Counted from the stretch's first letter, positions 25,265 to 33,780 are shown. The stretch is DNA of 64,000 nucleotides from Methanoculleus sediminis (GCF_001017125.1 NZ_JXOJ01000004.1:1-64000), one strand, 5' to 3'. Notes: generated by a model not told the origin, from the letters alone. Numbers and translations: made by a program.

Positions 25265-26115
25265 TTCTTGTTCCCCCGGAGGACGTATTCCTTCAGAATG
25301 CCGGCGTTCAGCATCCAGGTGTTCATCATGTCCACAAAGAGCCCGATGATGAGGACGCTCGCTATCTCGGCGATGATCTGAATCTGTCCCGCCGTAGCGA
25401 CGACCCACATCGCGGCGATGGCCGCAAGCGTCGTGGTCGTCATGATGATTCCGGTCCTGAACGCGCCGGAGAGTTTTTCTTCGAGTTTCCCCTTGCGCTT
25501 CAGGAGGCGCGTCGTCAGCAGGATGTCGCTGTCGACGGAGTAACCGATCAGCATCAGCAGGGCCGCCGTCGTCCCGAGGGAGAGCGGGATGCCGATGATC
25601 TGCATGATCCCGGCGGTGATGACGATGTCGGCGAAGGCGGAGAGGACGACCGCACCCGCCGGCACGAAGTTGCGGAACGCAATCATGACCACGACGGCCA
25701 TGCCGATGAACGAGAAGATCAGGGCGAGGAAGGCCTGGCTCTGGAGCGTCTTTCCGAACGTCTCGCCGATCTGGTCTATCTTCGCATCGGGATACTTCTC
25801 GTTGATGAGCGTTACAAGGCTCTGGTACTGAGCGTCGTCCATCGGGCCGAACTGGATGTACTTCCCGTCGCCGATCCCCTCACCCACCGACAACAGCGGA
25901 TACCCGGCAAAGGTCGCCTCTACAGCCTCCCTGCTGTCGGACGTGAAGACGGTGACCGCCGTTCCTCCCGCGAAGTCGATGCCCGGTGTCAGGGGCAGGC
26001 CGGTGGCGAGCGTGGTGTAGCCCAGCAGCATCCCGGCTAAGAGGAGGAGAACGAGGGGCAGCGCTACCATCTGCCGCGGAGAGTATTTGTTGACGTCGTA
26101 TCTGGCAATTTCCAT
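25261..26115 (-). CDS. secF: Preprotein translocase subunit SecF
   Basis: A 284-residue SecF with six predicted membrane helices and the family motif LTPGIDFAGGTAVTV (about residues 42-56), plus LMLIGYSVDSDILLTTRLL (about 187-205). It is first in a secF-secD operon, the usual archaeal order. The upstream region has a 459-base gap with no gene. Confidence 0.93.
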   Translation of the reverse strand: MEIARYDVNKYSPRQMVALPLVLLLLAGMLLGYTTLATGLPLTPGIDFAGGTAVTVFTSDSREAVEATFAGYPLLSVGEGIGDGKYIQFGPMDDAQYQSLVTLINEKYPDAKIDQIGETFGKTLQSQAFLALIFSFIGMAVVVMIAFRNFVPAGAVVLSAFADIVITAGIMQIIGIPLSLGTTAALLMLIGYSVDSDILLTTRLLKRKGKLEEKLSGAFRTGIIMTTTTLAAIAAMWVVATAGQIQIIAEIASVLIIGLFVDMMNTWMLNAGILKEYVLRGNKK

Positions 26116-26574
26116 GCTGTATTAGTGTACGATTGTGAAAGGTTAAAGGGTTGCTCATGGATATGTGGTGGAACCCTGAATCCGCCCGGATATTACTGAA
26201 ATCCCCCGGGAAATGCCCGGTAAAGGGGGGCTCCGTCCGGGGACTGCAGGGGGTTCCTTCCCCGGGGCATTCCCTCATGCGGTTCGCTCCGGTGCATGCA
26301 CATCCGCCGGTCACACGGACGGCGTTCACGCTCCGGACGTCTTGTCCATCCGTATGCGCGCCGTGGAGACGGGTGCGGGAATGGGGTGCCGCATAATCGC
26401 GATTGTATTCCGTTAAACACGTATCCGGGTTATAATATCCGGGTTTGTGGGAAACGGTGTCCCCATAGCCGGCACGGTTTCATTTCGTCAGACAATTGTC
26501 GTCCTCCTGGCAGAATACCCGATTTAATGATTGAAAAGAAAAGATATATATAAAATACCGAATCACAAGCACAT
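26116..26574. other. Intergenic region with inverted repeat
   Basis: No gene in these 459 bases. An imperfect inverted repeat, GGGAAATGCCCGG (26210-26222) and CCGGGGCATTCCC (26262-26274), could form a hairpin of about 13 bp. The last 35 bases carry the DUF2551 promoter. Confidence 0.4.
26543..26556 (+). promoter_or_regulatory. TATA box of DUF2551 gene
   Basis: GATATATATAAAAT centred 26-27 bases before the ATG at 26575, preceded by the purine-rich GAAAAGAAAA (a BRE-like element). No ribosome binding site lies between, so the transcript is probably leaderless. Confidence 0.55.
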
Positions 26575-26889
26575 ATGAGATCACCCGGTGAGCTCAAAAA
26601 AGAGATAGAAGCTCGACTCAAAGGTTATCTCTCACGTGACCGGGATGGAATCCGGCATGAGCTGCTCAACCTGTTCGTTAAAGTAAAATCTCTCACCATA
26701 CCCCAGATCTACGAGAGGCTGCAGAAGCGGTTCTCGATCAGTTACCACTCCATCGCGTCCATGGTCGGCATCATCGCGTCCCGTATCGGCATCCTGCACG
26801 TGAGGCGGAACGCGGAGGGGACGAACTCTATCTACGAGCTGAAAGACCAGTACGTCGACGTGGTGGCGAAGATCCTCGGGACGGCATAA
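26575..26889 (+). CDS. DUF2551 winged-helix-like protein
   Basis: A 104-residue protein resembling the methanogen-specific DUF2551 family. The pattern LKKEIEARLKGYLSRDRDG, then a helical region and SIASMVGIIASRIGILHVRRN with a C-terminal YELKDQYVDVVAKIL helix suggests a winged helix-turn-helix, so DNA binding is inferred. It has a strong TATA box and an oligo-T tract on its two sides and is probably a single-gene transcript. Its regulon is unknown. Confidence 0.68.
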   Translation: MRSPGELKKEIEARLKGYLSRDRDGIRHELLNLFVKVKSLTIPQIYERLQKRFSISYHSIASMVGIIASRIGILHVRRNAEGTNSIYELKDQYVDVVAKILGTA

Positions 26890-26909
26890 TTCCCCGGAAA
26901 CCATACCTC

Positions 26910-26916
26910 TTTTTTT
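26910..26916 (+). terminator. Oligo-T terminator after DUF2551
   Basis: Seven T about 20 bases after the DUF2551 stop, in a gap before the next gene. Fits a simple archaeal terminator. Confidence 0.45.
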
Positions 26917-26944
26917 AGCCTCAGCACCAATATGAGGGATTACC

Positions 26945-27214
26945 ATGCAGAGCGACGTTGGGGAGCCAGGTCGGTCACGGGGCATATATGTTACGGAGGA
27001 CGTCCGATCGTATGTCCTCCAGAGGAAACGCGACTTTCGAGTGAGCACATCCTGCAGCGGACCCATCCTCCTGCCGGTATCGGTCAAACCGCCGAAGGCG
27101 ACCGACCTGCAGGTGCCAATCGGTGACTTTACAGTCTATATCTCGAAGTACCAGGCCCGCTACATCGATTCCATCCACAGGGGAATGATTCCTATATTCT
27201 ACGAAGACTTCTAG
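26945..27214 (+). CDS. Hypothetical protein before archease
   Basis: An 89-residue protein with no recognised domain. The C-terminal half is beta-rich and ends QARYIDSIHRGMIPIFYEDF. It lies 3 bases before archease on the same strand, so it is probably in the archease-RtcB operon. GAGGGATTACC precedes the ATG at 26945 and serves as a ribosome binding site. Codon use is like its neighbours. A tie to RNA ligation is only inferred from position. Confidence 0.6.
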   Translation: MQSDVGEPGRSRGIYVTEDVRSYVLQRKRDFRVSTSCSGPILLPVSVKPPKATDLQVPIGDFTVYISKYQARYIDSIHRGMIPIFYEDF

Positions 27215-27217
27215 ATC

Positions 27218-27625
27218 ATGAGCTTCGAAGAACTGGAGCACACCGCCGACGTCCTCATGCGGGTGCGGGGCGCGACCTTGAACGAGCTCTTTGCCGAGGC
27301 GGGCCGGGCGATGTTTTCCGTGATGTACGGGCCCTGCGAGGACCGGGATGTCGAACGAAGGATCGAGATCGAGGCGGAGAACCTCGAATCGCTTCTCATC
27401 GACTACCTCTCGGAACTGCTCTTCGTCACCGAGGTCGAGAACACCGTCTTCTGCACCTTCGACGTCGAACTCCTGGGCACCCGGCTCTCCGCCGTCATCA
27501 GGGGCGAGCTGTTCGACCCCGCACGGCACTCGGCAGGAACGCTCGTCAAGGGCATATCCTATTTCGGGCTCGAAATCGTTAAAGAAGAAGAGGGTTACGT
27601 GGTGGAGATCATCTTCGATATCTGA
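27218..27625 (+). CDS. Archease
   Basis: A 135-residue archease, the protein cofactor that speeds guanylylation and turnover of the RtcB RNA ligase. It begins MSFEELEHTADVLMRVRG; the acidic metal-binding residues are the Asp in HTAD and the C-terminal Asp near EIIFDI, with GISYFGLEIVKEEEGY in between. It sits 9 bases upstream of rtcB, the classical pair, and serves splicing of the intron-containing tRNAs seen at 14.7 and 37.1 kb. Confidence 0.93.
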   Translation: MSFEELEHTADVLMRVRGATLNELFAEAGRAMFSVMYGPCEDRDVERRIEIEAENLESLLIDYLSELLFVTEVENTVFCTFDVELLGTRLSAVIRGELFDPARHSAGTLVKGISYFGLEIVKEEEGYVVEIIFDI

Positions 27626-27634
27626 GAGGTTGCC

Positions 27635-29071
27635 ATGCTTGCCGGAATCAATAAGATCGGAGACCTCGAATGGGAGGTTCCTATCGGCTACGTCCCCGAT
27701 ATGCGGGTGCCGGGGCGGTTTTTCCTCTCCCGGACACTGGCGGAGACGCTCGAAGAGGGAGCCGTCCGCCAGCTCGCGAACGTCGCGACGCTCCCCGGGA
27801 TCGTGAAGCACTCGCTTGCCATGCCCGACATCCACTGGGGATACGGGTTTCCCATCGGGGGCGTCGCCGCGTTCGAGATGACCGAAGGGGTCATCTCCCC
27901 CGGGGGGGTCGGGTTCGATATCAACTGCGGCGTCCGGCTGATCACGACGCCCCTGACCGAGGCCGATCTCGCCCGCCGGAAACGGGAACTGATCGAGCGG
28001 CTCTTTGCCGCTGTGCCGACCGGCGTGGGCGCGAAGAGCACCATGCGGGTCTCGAACAAGGATCTCTCCGCGGTCATGGTCGACGGCGCCCGGTGGGCGG
28101 TCGAACGCGGGCTCGGCACCGAAGCCGATCTCGTCCGGTGCGAGGGCGAAGGGGCGATGACGGGCGCCGACCCTGAAGCGGTCAGCGCCAAAGCGCGCCA
28201 GCGGGGCGTGCCGCAGCTCGGGACGCTCGGCGCGGGAAACCACTTCCTGGAGGTTCAGGTTGCAAAGGAGATCGTCGACCCCGAAGCGGCAAAGGCCTTC
28301 GGGATCACCGAAGGGCAGGTCTGCTTCATGGTCCACTGCGGCTCACGCGGCCTCGGCCACCAGGTCGCGACCGATCATTTGCGGACGCTTGAAGCCGCGC
28401 TCGCGAAGTACGGGATACGCCTCCCCGACCGGCAGCTCGCCTGCGCTCCGATCGACTCTCCGGAAGGCCGTGCCTACTACGGGGGCATGGTCTCGGCCGC
28501 CAACTACGCCTGGGCAAACCGGCAGGTCATCATGCACGAATCGAGGAAGGTCTTCGCGGACCTCTTCGGGATCGATTACGATGAGATGCGGCTTGTCTAC
28601 GACGTCGCCCACAACGTCGCGAAGTTCGAGCGCCACGACGTCGACGGGGTCTCGACGGAGGTCTGCGTCCACCGCAAAGGTGCGACGCGGGCGTTCGGCC
28701 CGGGAGCGGAGGGCGTTCCCCGCGAATATGCCGGGATCGGGCAGCCGGTGATCATCCCCGGGAGCATGGGGACGTCGTCCTACCTCCTCCACGGCACGAC
28801 GGCCGCGATGGAGAAGACGTGGGGGAGCACCTGCCACGGGGCGGGGAGGGTGCTCAGCCGGTCGAAGGCGAAGAAAGAGGTTCGCGGGAAGGAACTCCGG
28901 GAGCGCCTTGCGGGAGAGGGCATCCTGGTGCGTGCCCACAGCGACGCCGCTCTCGCGGAGGAGGCGCCCGGGGTCTACAAGCCGAGCCGGGAAGTGGTGC
29001 GTGTCGTGCACGAAGCGGGCCTCTCGGATATCGTCGCCCGGCTGGAGCCGCTCGGGGTGATCAAAGGGTGA
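27635..29071 (+). CDS. rtcB: tRNA-splicing ligase RtcB
   Basis: A 478-residue RtcB, the GTP- and Mn-dependent ligase that joins 2',3'-cyclic phosphate and 5'-OH RNA ends in tRNA splicing. Metal and GMP sites are visible: GVGFDINCGVRL (about residue 90, Cys and Asp ligands), GAGNHFLEVQ (about 200), MVHCGSRGLGHQ (about 233) and the guanylylated His in STCHGAGRVLSRS (about 397-409). There is no intein, unlike some archaeal copies. It is coupled to archease upstream and by a GTGA overlap to the next gene. Confidence 0.96.
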   Translation: MLAGINKIGDLEWEVPIGYVPDMRVPGRFFLSRTLAETLEEGAVRQLANVATLPGIVKHSLAMPDIHWGYGFPIGGVAAFEMTEGVISPGGVGFDINCGVRLITTPLTEADLARRKRELIERLFAAVPTGVGAKSTMRVSNKDLSAVMVDGARWAVERGLGTEADLVRCEGEGAMTGADPEAVSAKARQRGVPQLGTLGAGNHFLEVQVAKEIVDPEAAKAFGITEGQVCFMVHCGSRGLGHQVATDHLRTLEAALAKYGIRLPDRQLACAPIDSPEGRAYYGGMVSAANYAWANRQVIMHESRKVFADLFGIDYDEMRLVYDVAHNVAKFERHDVDGVSTEVCVHRKGATRAFGPGAEGVPREYAGIGQPVIIPGSMGTSSYLLHGTTAAMEKTWGSTCHGAGRVLSRSKAKKEVRGKELRERLAGEGILVRAHSDAALAEEAPGVYKPSREVVRVVHEAGLSDIVARLEPLGVIKG

Positions 29072-29646
29072 CCGGCAGGACGGGACTGCTCTGGGACACA
29101 CCCCTCATGTTCTCGCGGCTCATCGAGGACTGCGGCGCCGCTTGCGAATCGGTCAACCCGAACATGCTTGCCTCGCCCTTCTGGCGCGGTAAGTTTGCTG
29201 CACTCATCGTGCCGACGGGGTTTGCAAACCCGGCTTACTCGAACCTCCTCCCCGCTCTCCGGGCTGCAGAAGGCCGTATCCGCCGGTTCGTCGAGAACGG
29301 CGGCCGGCTGCTGGTCTTCGGCGCGGGATGCTCGCGCGAGGACGCCTACGACTGGCTCCCGTTCCCGGTGACTTACTCGTTTGGCTACGGGCCGCGTGCC
29401 GTCCGGTTTGCCGGGGAGAGCACCTTCAACTCCCTTTTTTCGGGGTACGACCTCGACGCCGTCGAGTGCGACGGCTCGTTCCCGGCACACGGCGGCGAGA
29501 CGCTTGCCGCCACGCCCGGAGGAGAGACGCTCCTCGTCGGGAAGCCGCTCGGCGACGGGATGATCCTGGCAACCAGCATCCATGAGTACCCGTCGCGTGA
29601 ATTCTTGAAGGAGTTCTCCTGCGGTGATAGGGAAACATTATTTTAG
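29068..29646 (+). CDS. GATase-fold conserved methanogen protein
   Basis: A 192-residue protein starting at GTG 29068, overlapping the rtcB stop (GTGA). The pattern GLLWDTPLMFSRLIEDCG, FAALIVPTGFANPAY and RRFVENGGRLLVFGAGCS resembles the class I glutamine amidotransferase / ThuA-like flavodoxin fold, as found in N-terminal domains of some biotin-ligase-like proteins. No clear catalytic triad is seen; the Cys in GAGCS is at the correct type of turn but the family is uncertain. Position between RtcB and DUF2111-BirA gives no firm function. Confidence 0.6.
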   Translation: MTGRTGLLWDTPLMFSRLIEDCGAACESVNPNMLASPFWRGKFAALIVPTGFANPAYSNLLPALRAAEGRIRRFVENGGRLLVFGAGCSREDAYDWLPFPVTYSFGYGPRAVRFAGESTFNSLFSGYDLDAVECDGSFPAHGGETLAATPGGETLLVGKPLGDGMILATSIHEYPSREFLKEFSCGDRETLF

Positions 29647-29656
29647 ATAAACCGTG

Positions 29657-30100
29657 ATGAACAGTATGGATACGGCCATGGATCAATACATCGTCTCTGC
29701 GTCTTCGAGCGCGCGCGATCTCGCCCCGATCGTGGTATGTATTCACGATCTGCTTGGTCGGCTGCCTGTTACGGCACGATCCCGCGACCATCCCGGGGTC
29801 AGGGTCGAGGACGGAAAGGTTGTCGACGAGGCTTATACCGGCCCGATCCTCGAGGAAGTCCTGGCGGAGAACGTAACGTTGAGGGTCAGGCCCCCGAGAG
29901 GCCCGTACAAGGGCATCCCGGTTGTGGTGGCGCCGGTAAGGGACGAGGAAGGAAGTGCAATCGGTGCAATCGGCATCGTCGATGTGACCGGCATCTTTGA
30001 TCTGGCGGGTTTCATGGAGCAGAATACGGTGATCCGGAGGCAGGTCTGCGGCGAGGACCCGTGTCCGCTCCCGACCGAGTCGCCTGCAGCGAAAAGGTAA
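29657..30100 (+). CDS. DUF2111 methanogen protein
   Basis: A 147-residue protein matching the methanogen-restricted DUF2111 family: HDLLGRLPVTARSRDHPGVRV (about 26-46), then GPILEEVLAENVTLRV and GAIGIVDVTGIFDLAGFMEQ (about 106-125), a PAS/GAF-like alternation. Function is not established. Several starts are possible (GTG 29654, ATG 29657, ATG 29666). The TAA overlaps the ATG of birA, implying coupled translation with the biotin ligase. Confidence 0.72.
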   Translation: MNSMDTAMDQYIVSASSSARDLAPIVVCIHDLLGRLPVTARSRDHPGVRVEDGKVVDEAYTGPILEEVLAENVTLRVRPPRGPYKGIPVVVAPVRDEEGSAIGAIGIVDVTGIFDLAGFMEQNTVIRRQVCGEDPCPLPTESPAAKR

Positions 30101-31086
30101 TGGACATGAAGGACACGGCAATCAACGTACTGAAGATACTCGAAGAATCGCCCGGCCCGGTATCGGGCGAACGGATTGCAGAGCAGCTGGGCATCACCCG
30201 GTCGGCCGTCTGGAAGCAGATACGCGAACTCCGGAGGCTGGGGTACCGGATATCGTCGTCCCGGGCGGAAGGCTACCGGCTCGAGGCGAAGACCGACCGG
30301 CTCCTCCCCTACGAGGTCAACAAGATGCTCCGTACCCGGACCATCGGACGGCAGATCCGTCACTTCGACAGCACCGCCTCCACGGGCTGGATCGCGAAGA
30401 AACTTGCCGCCGAGACCGATCCTGAAAACCTGCACGGCATGGTGATCATCGCCGAGGAGCAGACCGGGGGGGTGGGACGGCTCGGACGCGCCTGGGTCTC
30501 TCCTGCCGGCGGCATCTGGGCCACCATCCTTTTGAAACCGAAGATCCCGCTCGACCACCTTTTCATGATCACCATGGCCGGGTCGGTCGCGATTGCCCGT
30601 GCCATCCGCAAGGAGTACGACATCAGTACGCTCATCAAGTGGCCCAACGACATCTTTATCGGAGACAAGAAGGTCGCCGGTCTGCTCCTGGAACTCGCTG
30701 CCGAGGCGGATACCGTGCACTACGCCCTCCTGGGGCTCGGGATCGATGCGAACGTCTCTCTCGACGACCTCTCCTCGAACCTGCGGGAGACCGTGACCAC
30801 GCTCCAGGCCGAGGTCGGCCGCGAGGTCGACCGGGTGGCGCTCCTTGCCCGGGTTCTGCGGGAGTTCGAACTGCGCTACCAGCAGCTCGAGGACGGCGAG
30901 TACGACTCCATCATCCGCGAGTGGAAGAGCCTCTCCCGGACGCTCGATCACCGGGTGGCCATCAAGACCGTCAACAAGACCTTCTCGGGAGAGGCCATCG
31001 ATATCGACGAGCACGGTGCCCTGATCATCCGGAAAGACAACGGAAAGATAGAGCGGGTCATCGCCGGCGACTGTTTCCAGCTCTGA
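30100..31086 (+). CDS. birA: Bifunctional biotin ligase/repressor BirA
   Basis: A 328-residue protein with an N-terminal winged HTH (about 3-65; ITRSAVWKQIRELRRLGY is the recognition region), a catalytic biotin-protein ligase domain (GVGRLGRAWVSPAGG about 126-140, KWPNDIFIGDKKVAG about 182-196) and a C-terminal SH3-like domain. It makes biotinyl-AMP and attaches biotin to PycB (Lys in EAMKM at 35.4 kb). The HTH indicates that it also represses transcription; a matching palindromic operator lies 113 bases downstream, before bioY. ATG 30100 overlaps the DUF2111 stop. Confidence 0.93.
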   Translation: MDMKDTAINVLKILEESPGPVSGERIAEQLGITRSAVWKQIRELRRLGYRISSSRAEGYRLEAKTDRLLPYEVNKMLRTRTIGRQIRHFDSTASTGWIAKKLAAETDPENLHGMVIIAEEQTGGVGRLGRAWVSPAGGIWATILLKPKIPLDHLFMITMAGSVAIARAIRKEYDISTLIKWPNDIFIGDKKVAGLLLELAAEADTVHYALLGLGIDANVSLDDLSSNLRETVTTLQAEVGREVDRVALLARVLREFELRYQQLEDGEYDSIIREWKSLSRTLDHRVAIKTVNKTFSGEAIDIDEHGALIIRKDNGKIERVIAGDCFQL

Positions 31087-31198
31087 CCTGCCGGTCAACA
31101 CCCGTACACTTTTTGGATCGGCGAGAAGGTCTCCCCATCGGAACGGAAATCTCCCGGGGTTATGTGATGCAGTTCGTCAGGCATCAACAGGATTTTTC

Positions 31199-31230
31199 TT
31201 GTCAACCATCCAAAATAAAATGGTTGACAT
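31199..31230. promoter_or_regulatory. BirA-type operator before bioY
   Basis: TTGTCAACC-N14-GGTTGACAT is a near-perfect inverted repeat of the form described for BirA operators (TTGTAAACC-N14-16-GGTTTACAA type). The arms extend by AT/AT on the inside. It overlaps the candidate start codons of bioY, so repressor binding would block the promoter or the start site. Assignment rests on the arm sequence, spacing and the HTH-bearing BirA encoded next door. Confidence 0.8.
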
Positions 31231-31729
31231 GATGCACCGAGCCCGGATCCTCGCCTACAGTGGTACGTTCATCGCGCTGATCGCCGCCGGGAGCTGGATC
31301 TCCATCCCGCTTCCCCCGGTACCGCTCACGCTCCAGACGCTTTTCGTCCTGTTATCCGGGATCGTCATGAAGCGCTACGGGGCGATCCCCGTCGCCCTTT
31401 ACGTCCTCCTCGGGGCGGCGGGCCTCCCGGTCTACCACAACGGCACGGCGGGCCTCGGGGTGCTTCTCGGCCCCACGGGCGGGTTCCTGATCGGCTTCAT
31501 CCCCGCCGCCCTCGTCGCCGGGCTCGCCTACGAACAGAAGTCGCCGACGGCGCGGATCACAGGGCTGATCGCGGCGACCGTTCTCACCTACGCCTTCGGC
31601 GTCGCATGGCTCGCCTGGTCGGCGTCGCTCTCGATCTACCAGGCGATCCTGGTCGGCGTCGCCCCGTTCGTCGTCGGTGCCGCCGTAAAGGTCGCGGCGG
31701 CATATGCCATAGGAAAGCGGGTGGCATGA
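31220..31729 (+). CDS. bioY: Biotin ECF transporter S component BioY
   Basis: A 169-residue membrane protein (166 if started at ATG 31229) with about six helices. Family-typical segments are SWISIPLPPVPLTLQTLFVLLSG (about 24-46) and LPVYHNGTAGLGVLLGPTGGFLIGF (about 69-93), which bind biotin. There is no ribosome binding site, and the start codon lies in the BirA operator, so the mRNA may be leaderless or nearly so. Coupled to the ATPase gene by an ATGA overlap. It imports biotin for pyruvate carboxylase. Confidence 0.92.
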   Translation: MVDMMHRARILAYSGTFIALIAAGSWISIPLPPVPLTLQTLFVLLSGIVMKRYGAIPVALYVLLGAAGLPVYHNGTAGLGVLLGPTGGFLIGFIPAALVAGLAYEQKSPTARITGLIAATVLTYAFGVAWLAWSASLSIYQAILVGVAPFVVGAAVKVAAAYAIGKRVA

Positions 31730-32397
31730 TCCGTATCGCCGATCTCCGTCACCGGCTGCTCGATATCCCCGGCCTTGCGGTGGATGCGCGCCATATTGCC
31801 GTTATCGGGCCGAACGGGAGCGGCAAGACGACGCTGCTCTCCGTCTGTTCCGGGATCGAGGAGCCCGATGCGGGAACGGTCCGGCTCCTCGACCGTCCGC
31901 CGTCGGCCGTGAAGGTCGGGTGGGTGGGGGAGTTCCCCGACCGGACGCTCCTCTTCTCCCTGGTCTACGACGAGATCGCGTCGACCCCCCGGTTCCGCCA
32001 CCGCCCCTGCCCCGAGACGGACGCGACGGCCCGGGCGGCCGCGGAGGAGGTCGGCATCCGCCACCTCCTCGGCAAGGAGACCTCGTCCCTCTCCGGGGGC
32101 GAGAAGGCGCTCGTCGCGCTGGCCGCCGCCTGCGCCGGCGATCCCGAGGTGCTCGTCCTGGACGAGGCCGATTCGCACCTGGACGCCGTGACGGCGGAGC
32201 GGGTCTCCCGCGTGGTGCGGGAGAGCACCGCAGCCCACGTCCTCTGGTGCACGCAGTCGATGGACGCCGCGGCTGCCGCGGACTACGTCCTCTTCATGGA
32301 GAAAGGCCGCGTCCGGCACCACGGCACGCCGGCAGAGGTCTTCTCCGCGCTCGAGGAGACGTGCTTTTATCCCACGATGTGGAGGGTCTGCCGGTGA
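31726..32397 (+). CDS. bioM: ECF transporter ATPase (BioM-like)
   Basis: A 223-residue ABC ATPase of the energy-coupling module. Walker A GPNGSGKTTL (about residue 28), signature LSGGEKALVALA (about 121) and Walker B VLVLDEADSHLDA (about 140) are intact. It overlaps bioY upstream and the second ATPase downstream (GTGA). It is one of two different ATPases (EcfA and EcfA') in this locus, as in group I/II ECF systems. Confidence 0.88.
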   Translation: MIRIADLRHRLLDIPGLAVDARHIAVIGPNGSGKTTLLSVCSGIEEPDAGTVRLLDRPPSAVKVGWVGEFPDRTLLFSLVYDEIASTPRFRHRPCPETDATARAAAEEVGIRHLLGKETSSLSGGEKALVALAAACAGDPEVLVLDEADSHLDAVTAERVSRVVRESTAAHVLWCTQSMDAAAAADYVLFMEKGRVRHHGTPAEVFSALEETCFYPTMWRVCR

Positions 32398-33092
32398 GGG
32401 TCGAACTTATGGACCTCGTCTTCTCGCGGGACTCGTTCACTCTCCGGGGCAGCGGCATCTTCGGCGAGGGCGTGCACCTGGTCAGCGGGCCGGTGGGGAG
32501 CGGGAAGTCGACGCTCGCCCTTCTGCTTGCGGGGCTCCTCCGGCCCGAAAGCGGGACAGTCCGGAGGCACGGCGTTCTTTCGGCAGATCTCCTGCTGCAG
32601 TTCCCCGAGCACCACATCACCTGCCCGACGGTCGCCGGGGAGGCCGCTTCCTGGGGGCTCGTGCCGGAGGACGCGCTCGCGCTGGCGGAGTTGTCGGGGC
32701 GTGCGGACGACGACCCGTTCCACCTCTCCCGCGGCGAACTCAAGAGGCTGACCCTGGCCTGCACGCTCCTCAAAAATCCCGACCTGCTGCTGCTGGACGA
32801 ACCGTTCAGTTCTCTCGACTGCACCACGAAGAGGAAGGCCTGCGGAATGCTCGAGGAGCGCGATGCGGGGATCACGATCGTCTTCTCGCACGAGCGCGCG
32901 GTTCTTCCCCGGGTGGACGCGATCTGGGAGATGGAGGGAGGGGTTCTCGCGGCCCGCGGCAGCGTGCCCGACGCGATCCCCTCCTGGCGGCACGCCCCGC
33001 CGTATCTCCGGTATGCCCTGGAACAGGGGGCCCGTCCTGTGAACATCCGGCTCTCCGATGCCCGGGAGGCGCTATGCAGGATCCGCGGCTGA
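32394..33092 (+). CDS. ecfA2: ECF transporter ATPase, second copy
   Basis: A 232-residue ABC ATPase starting at GTG 32394. Walker A GPVGSGKSTL (about residue 31), a signature reading LSRGELKRLTLA (about 121, with Arg in place of the usual Gly at position 3) and Walker B LLLLDEPFSSLD are visible. The QFPEHH Q-loop is the characteristic EcfA form. It ends overlapping ecfT by 19 bases. It should pair with the first ATPase. Confidence 0.87.
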   Translation: MRVELMDLVFSRDSFTLRGSGIFGEGVHLVSGPVGSGKSTLALLLAGLLRPESGTVRRHGVLSADLLLQFPEHHITCPTVAGEAASWGLVPEDALALAELSGRADDDPFHLSRGELKRLTLACTLLKNPDLLLLDEPFSSLDCTTKRKACGMLEERDAGITIVFSHERAVLPRVDAIWEMEGGVLAARGSVPDAIPSWRHAPPYLRYALEQGARPVNIRLSDAREALCRIRG

Positions 33093-33727
33093 GGCTTCTC
33101 TCCGTCGCCCTCCTCTCGCTCGCGGCGTTCGCGAGCACCGCGGGAGCCGCCGCCGCACTCGTCTGGTGGCTGCTGTTTACGCCGCGCATGAAATCACTCC
33201 CCCGGCCGGGGGTTCTGCTGCCGCTCGTCGCGATGATCGCCGCAACGGCGCTCGTCTCCTCGTGGGGCGGCGGCGCGGGGCTCTCCTACCTCTTTCGGAT
33301 GACCGTGATCCTTCTCCTCGCGGCGTGGGCGTATGCCGAGACGGAGGATGGAGAAATGCTTGCCGTGGCGGTATGGGCGCTCGGGAACCGGGTGGGGTTC
33401 GAGGCCGGGCTCGTCGCCGAGATGGGAATTTCCGGCTTATCCGTGCTCCGCCAGGAGATCGAGCAGGTGCGGACGGCGATAGCGCTGAAGGGTATCCGGC
33501 CAGGTGTCCGCTCGGTCGTGCCGCTCGCCGTCACCCTCATCGTCACCCAGATCCGGCGGGCCGACGAGATTGCACGGCTGCTCGTGGTACGGGGATACAC
33601 GATCGGTGGCCGAATCTGTCCCCGGTTCAGGGCTGATCCTCTGGACGTCCCTGCCGCAATAATGGCCGTAATACCCGCCCTTTTATCGACTCTCCCCCTT
33701 CGCGACGTTTTTATATTAGTAGGATGA
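33074..33727 (+). CDS. bioN: ECF transporter transmembrane subunit EcfT/BioN
   Basis: A 217-residue membrane protein with about five helices. The two coupling motifs with an Ala-Arg-Gly core typical of EcfT appear as ALKGIRPG (about 137-144) and LVVRGYTIGG (about 175-184). It is the last gene of the biotin transporter block. Its 3' end contains an AT-rich element that probably serves as the promoter of pycB. Confidence 0.85.
   Translation: MQDPRLRLLSVALLSLAAFASTAGAAAALVWWLLFTPRMKSLPRPGVLLPLVAMIAATALVSSWGGGAGLSYLFRMTVILLLAAWAYAETEDGEMLAVAVWALGNRVGFEAGLVAEMGISGLSVLRQEIEQVRTAIALKGIRPGVRSVVPLAVTLIVTQIRRADEIARLLVVRGYTIGGRICPRFRADPLDVPAAIMAVIPALLSTLPLRDVFILVG
33707..33718 (+). promoter_or_regulatory. 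Putative promoter of pycBA
   Basis: GTTTTTATATTA within the last codons of ecfT, about 65 bases before pycB. It could give the carboxylase its own transcript independent of the BirA-controlled transporter. Confidence 0.4.
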
Positions 33728-33780
33728 ATTTTTGAGAGGCTTTATCGATATCTTCTCAGCCCTTCGAGGTGTACAATTCG

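Noticed and set aside
26975-28336. Minus-strand frame of 453 codons
   Set aside because: Antisense to archease and RtcB; Arg/Asp/Pro-rich composition without any family feature.
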